Assembly (NCBI RefSeq): GCF_003574965.1
Contig: NZ_CP032317.1
Location: 3,348,001-3,412,000, forward strand
DNA: 64,000 bases
Direction of reading: 5' to 3'
Origin: Hymenobacter oligotrophus
GTDB lineage: Bacteria; Bacteroidota; Bacteroidia; Cytophagales; Hymenobacteraceae
Translations under genes and position numbers: made by a program
The notes under the pieces: model-generated
What the model was told of the DNA's origin: nothing
The model's database searches: none
Seen by the model: the letters and a program-made list of their open reading frames with translations, nothing else
Shown: one piece after another, positions 56,439 to 64,000 of the stretch
Layout of the letters: the number at the start of each line of letters is the position of its first letter
Numbering within the stretch: the first letter of the stretch is position 1

Positions 56439-57884
56439 ATGTATACGTTTCTGAAAAAAGGAGCTCCGGCGCTGGCTTTGCTAGGCTTGGCGCTCGGCAG
56501 CTGCCAGCCCGAGCTGGAAGAACCCAAGGCAAGTGCCGGTTCGGCTGATTTCTCCCGCTACATCGCGGTTGGTAACTCGCTGACGGCCGGCTTTATGGAC
56601 GGCGGCCTCTACCGCGAAGGCCAGGCCAGCTCGTACCCGGCCCTGCTGGCCCAGCAGTTCAGCCGTGTGGGCGGGGGCGCGTTTACGCAGCCGCTGTTTA
56701 CCGAGGCTCAGGCCAACGGCTCGGGCTACCTGCGCCTGGCGGGCTTTACGGCGCAAGGCTCGCCCATTACGGCGCCCGTTGTTACCAGCCTGGCCATTCG
56801 GGGCTTTGCCGGCAACGACCCCACCAAGCCCCTCTACACCAAATTCACCGAGCCCGTTAACAACCTGGGCGTGCCCGGCATTCGCATGTCGGACATTACC
56901 ACGGCGGGCTACGGCAGCACCCAGGGCAACCCGTACTTCGAGCGTATTACGCCCGATGCTTCGGGCACCCAAACTTACCTGCAGCGCATCAGCGCTTCCA
57001 ACCCCACGTTCTTCACGTTCTGGCTCGGCAACAACGACGTGCTTGGCTTTGCCACGGCGGGCGGTGCGGCCAACAGCATTACGGCGCGCACTACCTTCAC
57101 CAACAATGCCAACAGCGCCATCGACGCCCTCACGGCCAACGGCGCCAAGGGCGTGGTGGCCCTGATTCCGGACGTAGCCAACATTCCGTTCTTTACCACG
57201 GTAGGCCCGGCCTTCCGCAGCACGTTGGCGCAGGCCAATGTGCCTTCGGCCGCTCCGTTTGTGTACACCACCGGCACGCTGGCGCCCGGCCAGCCCAACA
57301 CCCGCGTAAGCACCACCGTGGCCAGCATCCGCGACGCGGCCGGCACCGGCAACCTGCTGCTTACGCTCACGGCCTCGCCTTACCTAGGGCTCTACGGCCA
57401 GCCCAGCGGCAAGTACTGGCGCGATTTTTACCAGCAGGCGCGGCCCTCGTTGCCGGCCACCATCCCGAACCTGGCCACGTTCCTGTTGGTGATGCAAATC
57501 GACACGTTGCGCCCCTTCGGCCAAACCACGCAAAACCCCTTCCCGAGCACGCTGGTGCTTGATGCTACGGAGCAAACCACCGTGCGCACCGCTACCACCA
57601 ACTTCAATGCCGACCTGACGGCCAAGGCTACCGCCAAGGACCTGGCTATTTTCGATGCCAACAGTTTCTTCAACGGTGTGGCCGCGAATGGCTACGCCAC
57701 GAATGGGCAGATAAATTCGGCTAGCTTTATTTCGGGCAACCTGTTTTCGCTCGACGGCGTGCACCCCACGCCGCGTGGCTACGCCGTGGTGGCCAACGAA
57801 ATGATCCGCGTGATCAATCAGAAGTACGGCTCGACGATTCCGTTTGTAGATGCCAACGCCTACCGCGGCGTGCGTTTCCCCTAG
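56439..57884 (+). CDS. SGNH/GDSL-type esterase lipoprotein
   Basis: 481 residues from the ATG at 56439. Lipobox LALGSC (Cys22). Block I VGNSLTAGF (nucleophile Ser47), block II with NNLGVPGIR, block III WLGNNDVLG with the Asn, and block V LDGVHPTPRGYAVVA with Asp439 and His442. The four blocks are in normal order; the large insertion between blocks III and V (about 200-430) is common in Bacteroidota members. It should be an esterase or lipase anchored in the periplasm or on the surface. Co-transcribed with the FadL-type gene. The TAG stop lies in the CCTAGG at 57880. Confidence 0.93.
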   Translation: MYTFLKKGAPALALLGLALGSCQPELEEPKASAGSADFSRYIAVGNSLTAGFMDGGLYREGQASSYPALLAQQFSRVGGGAFTQPLFTEAQANGSGYLRLAGFTAQGSPITAPVVTSLAIRGFAGNDPTKPLYTKFTEPVNNLGVPGIRMSDITTAGYGSTQGNPYFERITPDASGTQTYLQRISASNPTFFTFWLGNNDVLGFATAGGAANSITARTTFTNNANSAIDALTANGAKGVVALIPDVANIPFFTTVGPAFRSTLAQANVPSAAPFVYTTGTLAPGQPNTRVSTTVASIRDAAGTGNLLLTLTASPYLGLYGQPSGKYWRDFYQQARPSLPATIPNLATFLLVMQIDTLRPFGQTTQNPFPSTLVLDATEQTTVRTATTNFNADLTAKATAKDLAIFDANSFFNGVAANGYATNGQINSASFISGNLFSLDGVHPTPRGYAVVANEMIRVINQKYGSTIPFVDANAYRGVRFP

Positions 57885-57906
57885 GTCGCCGCGTTTCCTG
57901 CTTTGC

Positions 57907-57947
57907 AAAACGGCTCCTTCCGATGGCGGAAGGAGCCGTTTTTTTAT
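57907..57947 (+). terminator. Terminator of the FadL-SGNH operon
   Basis: 16-bp perfect stem (57907-57922, 57927-57942), loop ATGG and a T-run of at least seven, 22 bases after the stop. Confidence 0.93.
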
Positions 57948-58143
57948 GCCTTGGGGCCAGGGAAACAGTTGCAAAAACCTTGCGGCGGGCACATGACTAT
58001 GTGATGCACCGCCCTAAAATTTTCTTACGAGCAAGGTGCAGTGGCGCGGCACATAGCACAATCGTGTCTGGTTAAAATTCTGTTTGAGCTGGTTGGCGGG
58101 TGTAGAATTGCATCATCATTCACGACCACACAAACCAACTGCT

Positions 58144-58629
58144 ATGAAAACCCTGCGCTTCCCCCTGTACCTGGCCCTAGGTGCCGCCGCCCTGCTCTCC
58201 TCCTGCAAGAAGGACAAAGACAAAGACGAGGTAAAGCCCAAAACCAAAACCGAGCTGCTGACCGACAAAAGCTGGATGATGACGGCCCAAACCATTACCC
58301 CGGGCCTGCGCACCTCCTCGGGCGAGGTAGTCACGGATTTGTATGCCCAAATGGACGCCTGCGACCAAGACGACCTGCTGCAGTTTGCCAAACCCGATGG
58401 CTATACCCTGAACGAAGGTGCCACCAAGTGTAACCCCAACGGCCCGCAGTCCTACCCCGGTACGTGGTCGTTCGGCAGCAACGAGAGCACCCTCACGCTG
58501 AAGCTGGGCAACCAGGACCCCAACACCTACACCGTGCAGGAAATCAGCGACAACACCATGCGCCTAACCGAAAGCGGTACCTCGGGCGGTACTTCGTACA
58601 CCATCACGTACACGTTCAGCAAGCGCTAA
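58144..58629 (+). CDS. Lipocalin-like lipoprotein, copy 1
   Basis: 161 residues from the ATG at 58144. Lipobox AALLSSC (Cys21) followed by a Lys/Asp-rich run, then KTELLTDKSWMMTAQTITPG, which is the start of a lipocalin-like domain of the type common in Bacteroidota, DLYAQMDACDQDDLLQF, GTWSFGSNESTLTLKLG, and a final strand SYTITYTFSKR. Two cysteines (DACDQD and TKCNPN) recur in the paralogues. It belongs to three related genes with 59887-60360 and 60513-60968. Ligand unknown. Confidence 0.87.
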   Translation: MKTLRFPLYLALGAAALLSSCKKDKDKDEVKPKTKTELLTDKSWMMTAQTITPGLRTSSGEVVTDLYAQMDACDQDDLLQFAKPDGYTLNEGATKCNPNGPQSYPGTWSFGSNESTLTLKLGNQDPNTYTVQEISDNTMRLTESGTSGGTSYTITYTFSKR

Positions 58630-58657
58630 ACGCCGCCTTGCGTACGGCGCTCAACGG

Positions 58658-58693
58658 CAACGGCCGCTGCCCTAGGTGGGGCAGCGGCCGTTG
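58658..58693. terminator. Hairpin with CCTAGG at the loop, between convergent genes
   Basis: 15-bp perfect stem (58658-58672, 58679-58693) with a 6-nt loop; CCTAGG (58671) spans the loop edge. There is no T-run on either strand, but the place between convergent stops suits a 3'-end structure. Confidence 0.7.
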
Positions 58694-58716
58694 CGGCTTA
58701 GGGTAGGCACAAGCAC

Positions 58717-59721
58717 CTAGGGCAGCGGCGCGGCAGGGTGCAGTTGGCCGGCCAGGTGGCGGGCAATTACCTGCGCGTGGTGGCGGCCGTTCTCGATAAA
58801 CCAACGGCTGGTGTTGAGGCCGCCGCATACGGTGCCGGCCAAGTACACGCCGGGGCGGTTTGTCTCGAAGGTTTCTTCGTGGTGGGTGGGCGTGCAGGCG
58901 GCATCGGGTTGGGTGCTTACACCTAGGGCTTCGAGCAGCGCGTAATCGGGGCGGTAGCCGGTGAGGGCGTACACAAAGTCGGCCTGCAAGGTACGCGGGC
59001 CTTCGGGCGTCAGCACATCCACCTCGCCGGGCCTGATGGCCTGCACCGTGGTGTTGTAGTGGCAGCCAATGCGGCCCTCGGCAATGCGGTTAAGCAAATC
59101 GGGCCGCAGCCAGTACTTCACCGAGGGCGATATTTCGGTGCCGCGCACCACCAAAGTGGCTTGTGCCCCCGAGCGGTTGAGCGCCAGGGCAGCTTTGGCC
59201 GCCGAGTTTTTGGCCCCGATTACCACTACGCGCTGCCCGGCGTGGGCGTAGGGCTCTTTGTAGTAATAGCTTACGTGCGGCAAATCGGCGCCGGGCACGC
59301 TCAGGCGGTTGGGCACATCGAAAAAGCCGGTGGCCACAATTACGCGGCTGGCCTGCAGCTCGCCGCGTTCGGTGTGTAGGCTGAAGTTGCCGGCTTGGCC
59401 CTCGAGGCGCAGCACGCGCTCGTAAAGGCGCAAAGCAAGGCGCTCGGTCTCGGCCACGCGGCGGTAGTAGTCGAGGGCTTCTTCGCGCAGGGGCTTATAG
59501 TTGCCCGTCACGAAGGGATGGCCGCCAATTTCGAGCAGCTCGGGCGTCGAAAAGAACTCCATGTTGGTGGGGTAGCCCACCACCGAGTTCACGAGGGCGC
59601 CTTTGTCGACCACGCAGGTGCGCAAACCTAGGCGCTGGGTTTCGATGGCGCAGGCCAGGCCCACAGGGCCCGCGCCCACCACCACCACATCGAAGCGGCC
59701 AGCAGCAACAGTGTTTTCCAT
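58717..59721 (-). CDS. ypdA: YpdA-family bacillithiol disulfide reductase-like flavoprotein
   Basis: 334 residues from the ATG at 59721. FAD-binding GAGPVGLACAIE (glycines near 16-21), then VDKGALVNSVVGYPTNMEFFSTPELLEIGGHPF, which is diagnostic for YpdA. A second dinucleotide motif (VVVIGAKNSAAKAALAL, about 163-180) binds NADPH. The C-terminus has GVYLAGTVCGGLNTSRWFIENGRHHA, with the Cys used by YpdA enzymes. It reduces bacillithiol disulfide, keeping the low-molecular-weight thiol pool reduced in the cytosol. The TAG stop lies in the CCTAGG at 58716. It sits on the opposite strand within the three lipocalin-like genes. Confidence 0.93.
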   Translation of the reverse strand: MENTVAAGRFDVVVVGAGPVGLACAIETQRLGLRTCVVDKGALVNSVVGYPTNMEFFSTPELLEIGGHPFVTGNYKPLREEALDYYRRVAETERLALRLYERVLRLEGQAGNFSLHTERGELQASRVIVATGFFDVPNRLSVPGADLPHVSYYYKEPYAHAGQRVVVIGAKNSAAKAALALNRSGAQATLVVRGTEISPSVKYWLRPDLLNRIAEGRIGCHYNTTVQAIRPGEVDVLTPEGPRTLQADFVYALTGYRPDYALLEALGVSTQPDAACTPTHHEETFETNRPGVYLAGTVCGGLNTSRWFIENGRHHAQVIARHLAGQLHPAAPLP

Positions 59722-59886
59722 AAGCGAATTGCATACAGCGGCACCGGGAAAGATGTTCGGTTGCGGCACGGCTTTTTCGCGGGCCAAAGCGCAGCCGCCT
59801 GCCCGCAATAGTTGAGCTTACAGTGCTTTAACAGCCCTCGATAACGCTTATACTTGTAGGCGTTTAACTGGCCTCACCCGTTGCAT

Positions 59887-60360
59887 ATGAAAAAAGCTCG
59901 ACTCCTTTATTACTCCACGTTGCTGGTTGCTGGTTGCACCTTCACGGCTTGCGAAGACGACGCGGAGCTACCCAATAAAACCGACTTGCTTACCGGCAAG
60001 GACTGGAAGATGACTGCCGCCTCGGTAACGCCCGGCATCCCCGACGGCAACGGCGGCACCATTCGCGACGTGTACGCCCGCTACCCCTCGTGCCGCCAAG
60101 ACGATTTGCTGCGCTTCGAAACCCCCAGCACGCTCAAAGAACTCAGCGGCCCCTCGATGTGCACCGGCGACGTGGCCAGCAAAACCGGCACGTGGTCGTT
60201 CAGCAGCGACCAAAAGCAGCTGTATCTGGTGCGCCAAGGCAAATCAACCACCGACGATTTCTCGGTTGATGAGCTAACCAGCTCGTCGATGCGGCTAAAA
60301 ACCACCGAGCGCAGCAACGGTGTGGATTACACCTTTACCTACACCTACGCCAAGCAGTAG
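59887..60360 (+). CDS. Lipocalin-like lipoprotein, copy 2
   Basis: 157 residues from the ATG at 59887. Lipobox CTFTAC (Cys22), then KTDLLTGKDWKMTAASVTPGI, DVYARYPSCRQDDLLRF, GTWSFSSDQKQLYLV and a last strand VDYTFTYTYAKQ. It follows copy 1 element by element, including the two cysteines (YPSCRQD and SMCTGD), but has fewer lysines after the lipobox. Monocistronic, with a CCTAGG-loop terminator behind it. Confidence 0.87.
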   Translation: MKKARLLYYSTLLVAGCTFTACEDDAELPNKTDLLTGKDWKMTAASVTPGIPDGNGGTIRDVYARYPSCRQDDLLRFETPSTLKELSGPSMCTGDVASKTGTWSFSSDQKQLYLVRQGKSTTDDFSVDELTSSSMRLKTTERSNGVDYTFTYTYAKQ

Positions 60361-60376
60361 GCCCCCAACCGCTGCC

Positions 60377-60411
60377 AACTCCGGGCTACCTAGGCAGCCC
60401 GGAGTTTTTAA
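60377..60411 (+). terminator. Terminator with CCTAGG in the loop
   Basis: 11-bp perfect stem (60377-60387, 60396-60406) and a T-run. The 8-nt loop ACCTAGGC holds a full CCTAGG (60389). Confidence 0.9.
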
Positions 60412-60512
60412 TGCCGAGCTTTAGATAGCAGGCAAAACCGGTGGAGGGGTTGGCATAACTGTTGAGCTTGGCTGGCGCCTACCAAAGCCTTTACCACATC
60501 TTTTTTTATTGG

Positions 60513-60968
60513 ATGAAAACGATACCGCTGTTTGGCGCCTTGGCGCTTGGTTTGGCACTTGTGGCCTGCAAAAAAGAAGACGAGAAACCCAAGTCGAAGA
60601 CGGAGCTGCTCACCGCCAAAAACTGGCGCATCACCGCCGACAAACGCACCTCCGTCACCAACGGCCAAACCACCACAACGGACGCGTACGCCTCGTACCC
60701 CGATTGCACGAAGGACGATTTCTACAAGTATTCAACCGAGTACAAAGTCGATATGAATGCCGGTGCCACCAAGTGCTCGGCCACTCAGGCGCAAAGCACG
60801 GTTGCCAACTGGAATTTTAGCTCGGACGAAACCCGGCTGGTAATTACGGACCCGCGCTCGGGCCTGAGCATTAACTCCGAAGTGCTGGAGCTGAGCGCAA
60901 CCACCCTTCGGCTTAAGAACACCCAAAGCGGAGGCAGTTCGCAGGAGCTAACCTTCGCTGCTTTCTAG
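60513..60968 (+). CDS. Lipocalin-like lipoprotein, copy 3
   Basis: 151 residues from the ATG at 60513. Lipobox LALVAC (Cys19), KKEDEKPKSKTELLTAKNWRITADK, DAYASYPDCTKDDFYKY, the paired cysteine in ATKCSAT, NWNFSSDETRLVITD and final strand QELTFAAF. Most diverged of the three copies toward the C-terminus, with a shorter tail. It keeps the KSKTELL start after a lysine-rich spacer as in copy 1. A strong hairpin separates it from polA. Confidence 0.86.
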   Translation: MKTIPLFGALALGLALVACKKEDEKPKSKTELLTAKNWRITADKRTSVTNGQTTTTDAYASYPDCTKDDFYKYSTEYKVDMNAGATKCSATQAQSTVANWNFSSDETRLVITDPRSGLSINSEVLELSATTLRLKNTQSGGSSQELTFAAF

Positions 60969-60998
60969 GCCGGTTGCAGCAAACCCTCTTCAGAAAAC

Positions 60999-61042
60999 AC
61001 CGCAGCGCCGCCGTTTGCCCAGGCAAACGGCGGCGCTGCGGT
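60999..61042. terminator. Hairpin between convergent lipocalin-like gene and polA
   Basis: 21-bp perfect arms (60999-61019, 61022-61042) and a 2-nt loop. No long T-run follows on either strand. It ends 23 bases from the polA stop. Confidence 0.82.
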
Positions 61043-61065
61043 TGGTGCCCTAGGTTCGGCGGGCG

Positions 61066-63936
61066 TTAGTGCGCCTGCAGCCAGTTGGTGCCGGTACCAA
61101 TTTCTACCTCCAAGGGCACTTGCATGGGCAGGGCGTCCACCATCAGGCGCTTGATGTGGGGCTGAATAAACGCCACTTCTTCCTTGGGCGCATCGAACAC
61201 CAATTCGTCGTGCACTTGCAGAATCATGCGCGTGCCGAGTTTTTCCTGCTCAATCCAATCGTTGATGTGGATCATGGCCACCTTGATGATGTCGGCCGCG
61301 GTGCCCTGAATGGGCGCGTTGATGGCGTTGCGCTCGGTGTAGCCGCGCAGCGTGGCGTTGCGCGAGTTGATGTCGCGCAGGTAGCGGCGCCGACCTAGGA
61401 GGGTTTCGGCGTATTCCAGGTCGCGGGCTTTCTGAATGCTGGCGTCCATGTACTGTTTCACGGCCGGAAATTCCTCGAAGTAGGCTTCAATCAGGTCCTG
61501 CGCTTCTTTGCGCGGAATGCTCAGGCGCTGTGCCAAACCAAAGGCCGAAATGCCGTAGATGATGCCGAAGTTGGCCGTTTTGGCTTTGCGGCGCATGTCC
61601 GAATCAACCTGATCGAGCGACACCTTAAAGATTTTGCTCGCCGTGCTGGTGTGGATGTCGATGCCTTGGCGGAACGACTCGATCATGGTCGGGTCCTGCG
61701 AGAACGAGGCCATGATGCGCAACTCGATTTGCGAGTAGTCGGCCGCCACCAGAACGTGGTCTTTATCGCGCGGCACAAAAGCGCGGCGGATTTCGCGGCC
61801 TTTCTCCGTCCGAATCGGAATGTTTTGCAGGTTGGGGTTGGTGCTGCTCAAGCGCCCCGTGGCCGTTACGGCCTGGTTGAAGGAAGTATGGATGCGGCCG
61901 TCCATTTCGCACACCAGCTGCGGCAGCGCATCCACGTACGTGCTCTTGAGCTTGGTAAGCTGGCGGTGCTCCAAAATAAGCGCCGCAATGGGGTGGTCGG
62001 CGGCTAGCACGCTCAGTACCTCTTCGCCGGTGGCGTACTGGCCGGTTTTGGTTTTCTTGGGCTTGCCGCCGATCTGCAGCTTATCAAACAACACCTCGCC
62101 CAGCTGCTTGGGCGAGCCAATGTTGAACGGCTCGCCGGCCACCTTAAAAATTTGGTCTTCTACCTCCTGAATGTAGCCTTGCAGTTGGCCCGAGTAGTCG
62201 GCCAGGGCCGAGGCATCGATGCGCACGCCCTCGTACTCCACGTTGGCCAGTACGCGCACCAGCGGGTTTTCCACGTCGGTGAGCAAAGGCAATAGGCCTT
62301 GCTCGCGCAGCTTGGGCTCGAACACGTGCTTGAGTTGCAGCGTCACGTCGGCATCTTCGCAGGCATAGTCTTTTACCTCGGCCGGCGGTACATCGGCCAT
62401 GGTTTTCTGGTTTTTGCCCTTCGGGCCGATGAGCTCCAGAATGCTAATAGGCGTGTAGTGCAGGTAGGTTTCGGCCAGCACATCCATGCCGTGGCGCATA
62501 TCGGGCTCGAGCAGGTAGTGGGCCAGCATGGTATCGAACAAGGGCCCGCGCACCGTCACCTGGTAGTGCTTCAGAATCAGCAAGTCGTACTTGATGTTCT
62601 GGCCCACCTTGGTGATGTGCTCGGCGTCGAAAAACGGCCGGAACTCATCCACGATTTGCTGCGCGGCGTCCAGGTCGTCGGCGGGCACGGGCACGTAGTA
62701 AGCCTCGCCCTGGCGCCAGCAAAACGACATGCCCACCATGCGCGCCGTCATGGTGTCGAGGCCGGTGGTTTCGGTGTCGAAGCTGACTTCCTTTTGCTTC
62801 AGCAGAAACTGCAGCAGGCTGCGGCGGGCCCCGGGCGTATCCACGAGGTGGTAGGAGTGGGCCACGTCGTCGAGGGTGCGGCGGGCCCCTAGGTGCGCAG
62901 GTTCGTCGAGGTCGATTTCGTCACTGTCGGCGCCTTCGGCCACGCGCTTCAGTAGCTCGGCGTCGGGCGCGTCGAACAGGCCGGGCGCGGCAGTAACCTT
63001 GGGTCGGCGGGCGCCGCGCGTGCCGCCGGTGGTTACGCCCCCGCCCGCGCCGGCGTTGCCCAAAATGCGCGCCGCCAATTGCCGGAACTCCAGCTCATCA
63101 AACAACGACGACAGCGCCTGCTCGTTGGGGCGCTCCACCACCAGCTCCTCGGCGCTGAACTCGATGGGCACGGAGGTATGAATGGTGGCCAACTCCTTCG
63201 ACATGAGGCCCTGCTGCGCGTAAGTTTCCACGTTTTCGCGCTGCTTGCCCTTCAGCTTATCGGAGTTGGCAATCAGGTTCTCGACCGAGCCGAACTGCTG
63301 AATCAGGGATTTGGCAGTTTTCTCGCCGATGCCCGGAATGCCGGGGATGTTGTCGACGGCGTCGCCCTGCAGACCTAGGATATCGATAACCTGCTCCACG
63401 CGCTCCACGCCGAATTTCTCCTTTACCCGCTCCACGTCGAGCACCTCGGCGGCGTTGCCCATAAACGCCGGGCGATACTGCTTGATGCGCTCCGTCACGA
63501 GCTGGCAGTAGTCCTTATCGGGCGTCATCATGAACACCTCGAAGCCTTCCTTTTCGGCTTTGCAGGCCAGGGTGCCAATCACGTCGTCGGCCTCGTAGCC
63601 ATCCATAATCAGGATGGGAATGCGGAAGGCCTGAATGATTTGCTTGATGTACGGAATGGCCACGCCAATATCCTCGGGCATGGCCTGGCGGTGGGCTTTG
63701 TAGTCGGCAAACGACTCGTGGCGAAAGGTTTTCTTGGCCGCGTCGAAGGCTACGCCGATGTGCGTGGGCTTTTCCTTCTGCAGCACCTCCACCAAGGTGT
63801 TGGTAAAGCCCAAAATGGCGCCGGTATTCAGGCCTTTGGAGTTGATGCGCGGGTTTTTGCTGAACGCGAAGTGTGAGCGGTAAATCAGCGCAAAGGCATC
63901 GAGCAGGAAGAGTTTCTTGGGAGCGGCGTCGGTCAT
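61066..63936 (-). CDS. polA: DNA polymerase I
   Basis: 956 residues with the complete three-domain layout: 5'-nuclease/FEN (about 1-300: LFLLDAFALIYRSHFAF, DGYEADDVIGTLACKAEK, GIPGIGEKTAKSLI), an Ala/Gly/Arg linker (about 290-330), a 3'-5' exonuclease (about 360-540: FDTETTGLD near 385), and the polymerase (about 580-956: motif A DYSQIELR near 733, O-helix KTANFGIIYG near 787, motif C QVHDELVF near 909). The exonuclease DxE pair is present, so proofreading is likely. It removes Okazaki primers and fills repair gaps. The start MTDAAPKKLFLLDA is typical. Confidence 0.98.
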   Translation of the reverse strand: MTDAAPKKLFLLDAFALIYRSHFAFSKNPRINSKGLNTGAILGFTNTLVEVLQKEKPTHIGVAFDAAKKTFRHESFADYKAHRQAMPEDIGVAIPYIKQIIQAFRIPILIMDGYEADDVIGTLACKAEKEGFEVFMMTPDKDYCQLVTERIKQYRPAFMGNAAEVLDVERVKEKFGVERVEQVIDILGLQGDAVDNIPGIPGIGEKTAKSLIQQFGSVENLIANSDKLKGKQRENVETYAQQGLMSKELATIHTSVPIEFSAEELVVERPNEQALSSLFDELEFRQLAARILGNAGAGGGVTTGGTRGARRPKVTAAPGLFDAPDAELLKRVAEGADSDEIDLDEPAHLGARRTLDDVAHSYHLVDTPGARRSLLQFLLKQKEVSFDTETTGLDTMTARMVGMSFCWRQGEAYYVPVPADDLDAAQQIVDEFRPFFDAEHITKVGQNIKYDLLILKHYQVTVRGPLFDTMLAHYLLEPDMRHGMDVLAETYLHYTPISILELIGPKGKNQKTMADVPPAEVKDYACEDADVTLQLKHVFEPKLREQGLLPLLTDVENPLVRVLANVEYEGVRIDASALADYSGQLQGYIQEVEDQIFKVAGEPFNIGSPKQLGEVLFDKLQIGGKPKKTKTGQYATGEEVLSVLAADHPIAALILEHRQLTKLKSTYVDALPQLVCEMDGRIHTSFNQAVTATGRLSSTNPNLQNIPIRTEKGREIRRAFVPRDKDHVLVAADYSQIELRIMASFSQDPTMIESFRQGIDIHTSTASKIFKVSLDQVDSDMRRKAKTANFGIIYGISAFGLAQRLSIPRKEAQDLIEAYFEEFPAVKQYMDASIQKARDLEYAETLLGRRRYLRDINSRNATLRGYTERNAINAPIQGTAADIIKVAMIHINDWIEQEKLGTRMILQVHDELVFDAPKEEVAFIQPHIKRLMVDALPMQVPLEVEIGTGTNWLQAH

Positions 63937-63940
63937 GGTG

Positions 63941-63969
63941 CGAAACTAAGCAAGAAGCAAGCGGCACAA
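63941..63969 (-). promoter_or_regulatory. Candidate polA promoter
   Basis: On the minus strand TTG (63967-63969), 18 bases, TAGTTTCG (63941-63948; one mismatch to TAnnTTTG). The box ends only 4 bases before the ATG, so the mRNA would be leaderless or nearly so. Confidence 0.4.
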
Positions 63970-64000
63970 CAGGCAAAGCAGCGACTACTTTGGCGTAGCT

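Overview
The window is G+C-rich bacterial chromosome, and I place it in the Bacteroidota, most likely Hymenobacter or a close relative (inference). The support is a T9SS-type C-terminal sorting domain, many short lipoproteins with an acidic residue soon after the lipobox Cys, DUF4142, DUF3667, DUF4159 and head-GIN families, a M56-TonB fusion, a bacillithiol-type reductase (YpdA), almost no Shine-Dalgarno sequences, and several -7 boxes of the Bacteroidota type TAnnTTTG. I saw no rRNA, tRNA, CRISPR array, prophage or transposase. The region reads as ordinary chromosome with much tandem paralogy.

Layout. 1-2.0 kb: 3' part of uvrA. 2.1-6.5 kb: small exported proteins (an exported RidA-like protein, two DUF4142 lipoproteins, unknown lipoproteins). 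6.8-8.6 kb: an ECF sigma factor followed by a membrane protein that joins an anti-sigma-like cytosolic part to a periplasmic trypsin-like protease. 9.4-17.6 kb: one long minus-strand operon, DUF4159 - MoxR ATPase - DUF58 - BatA-like - DUF4175 - large membrane protein. 17.8-19.2 kb: two tandem outer-membrane barrels. 20.0-26.5 kb: two consecutive TldD-PmbA protease pairs, both TldD copies with Tat signals. 26.7-29.0 kb: McrBC type IV restriction. 29.2-33.3 kb: small proteins, a roadblock/LC7 pair, a CarboxypepD-reg protein and an unknown lipoprotein. 33.4-35.2 kb: a BlaI repressor and M56-TonB sensor with two operator-like dyads. 35.4-42.5 kb: esterase, penicillin acylase, RlpA, DUF72 protein, barrel. 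42.7-53.8 kb: secreted metalloprotease, DUF3667, head-GIN, HxlR/NmrA divergent pair, ArfB, GNAT, MgtE. 54.2-61.0 kb: cyanophycinase, a FadL-SGNH esterase operon, and three lipocalin-like lipoproteins around ypdA. 61.1-63.9 kb: polA.

The most striking signal is not a gene. The palindrome CCTAGG occurs about 93 times by my reading (roughly once per 690 bp), in genes and between them, and holds more than half of all CTAG tetramers. In genes it is mostly read as Leu-Gly (CTA GGN), six genes use its TAG as their stop codon, and in six intergenic hairpins it lies at or next to the loop. In the duplicated TldD/PmbA genes, sites appear or vanish by synonymous changes. It behaves like a highly iterated palindrome comparable in kind to cyanobacterial HIP1. 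Several larger nested inverted repeats also lie between genes.
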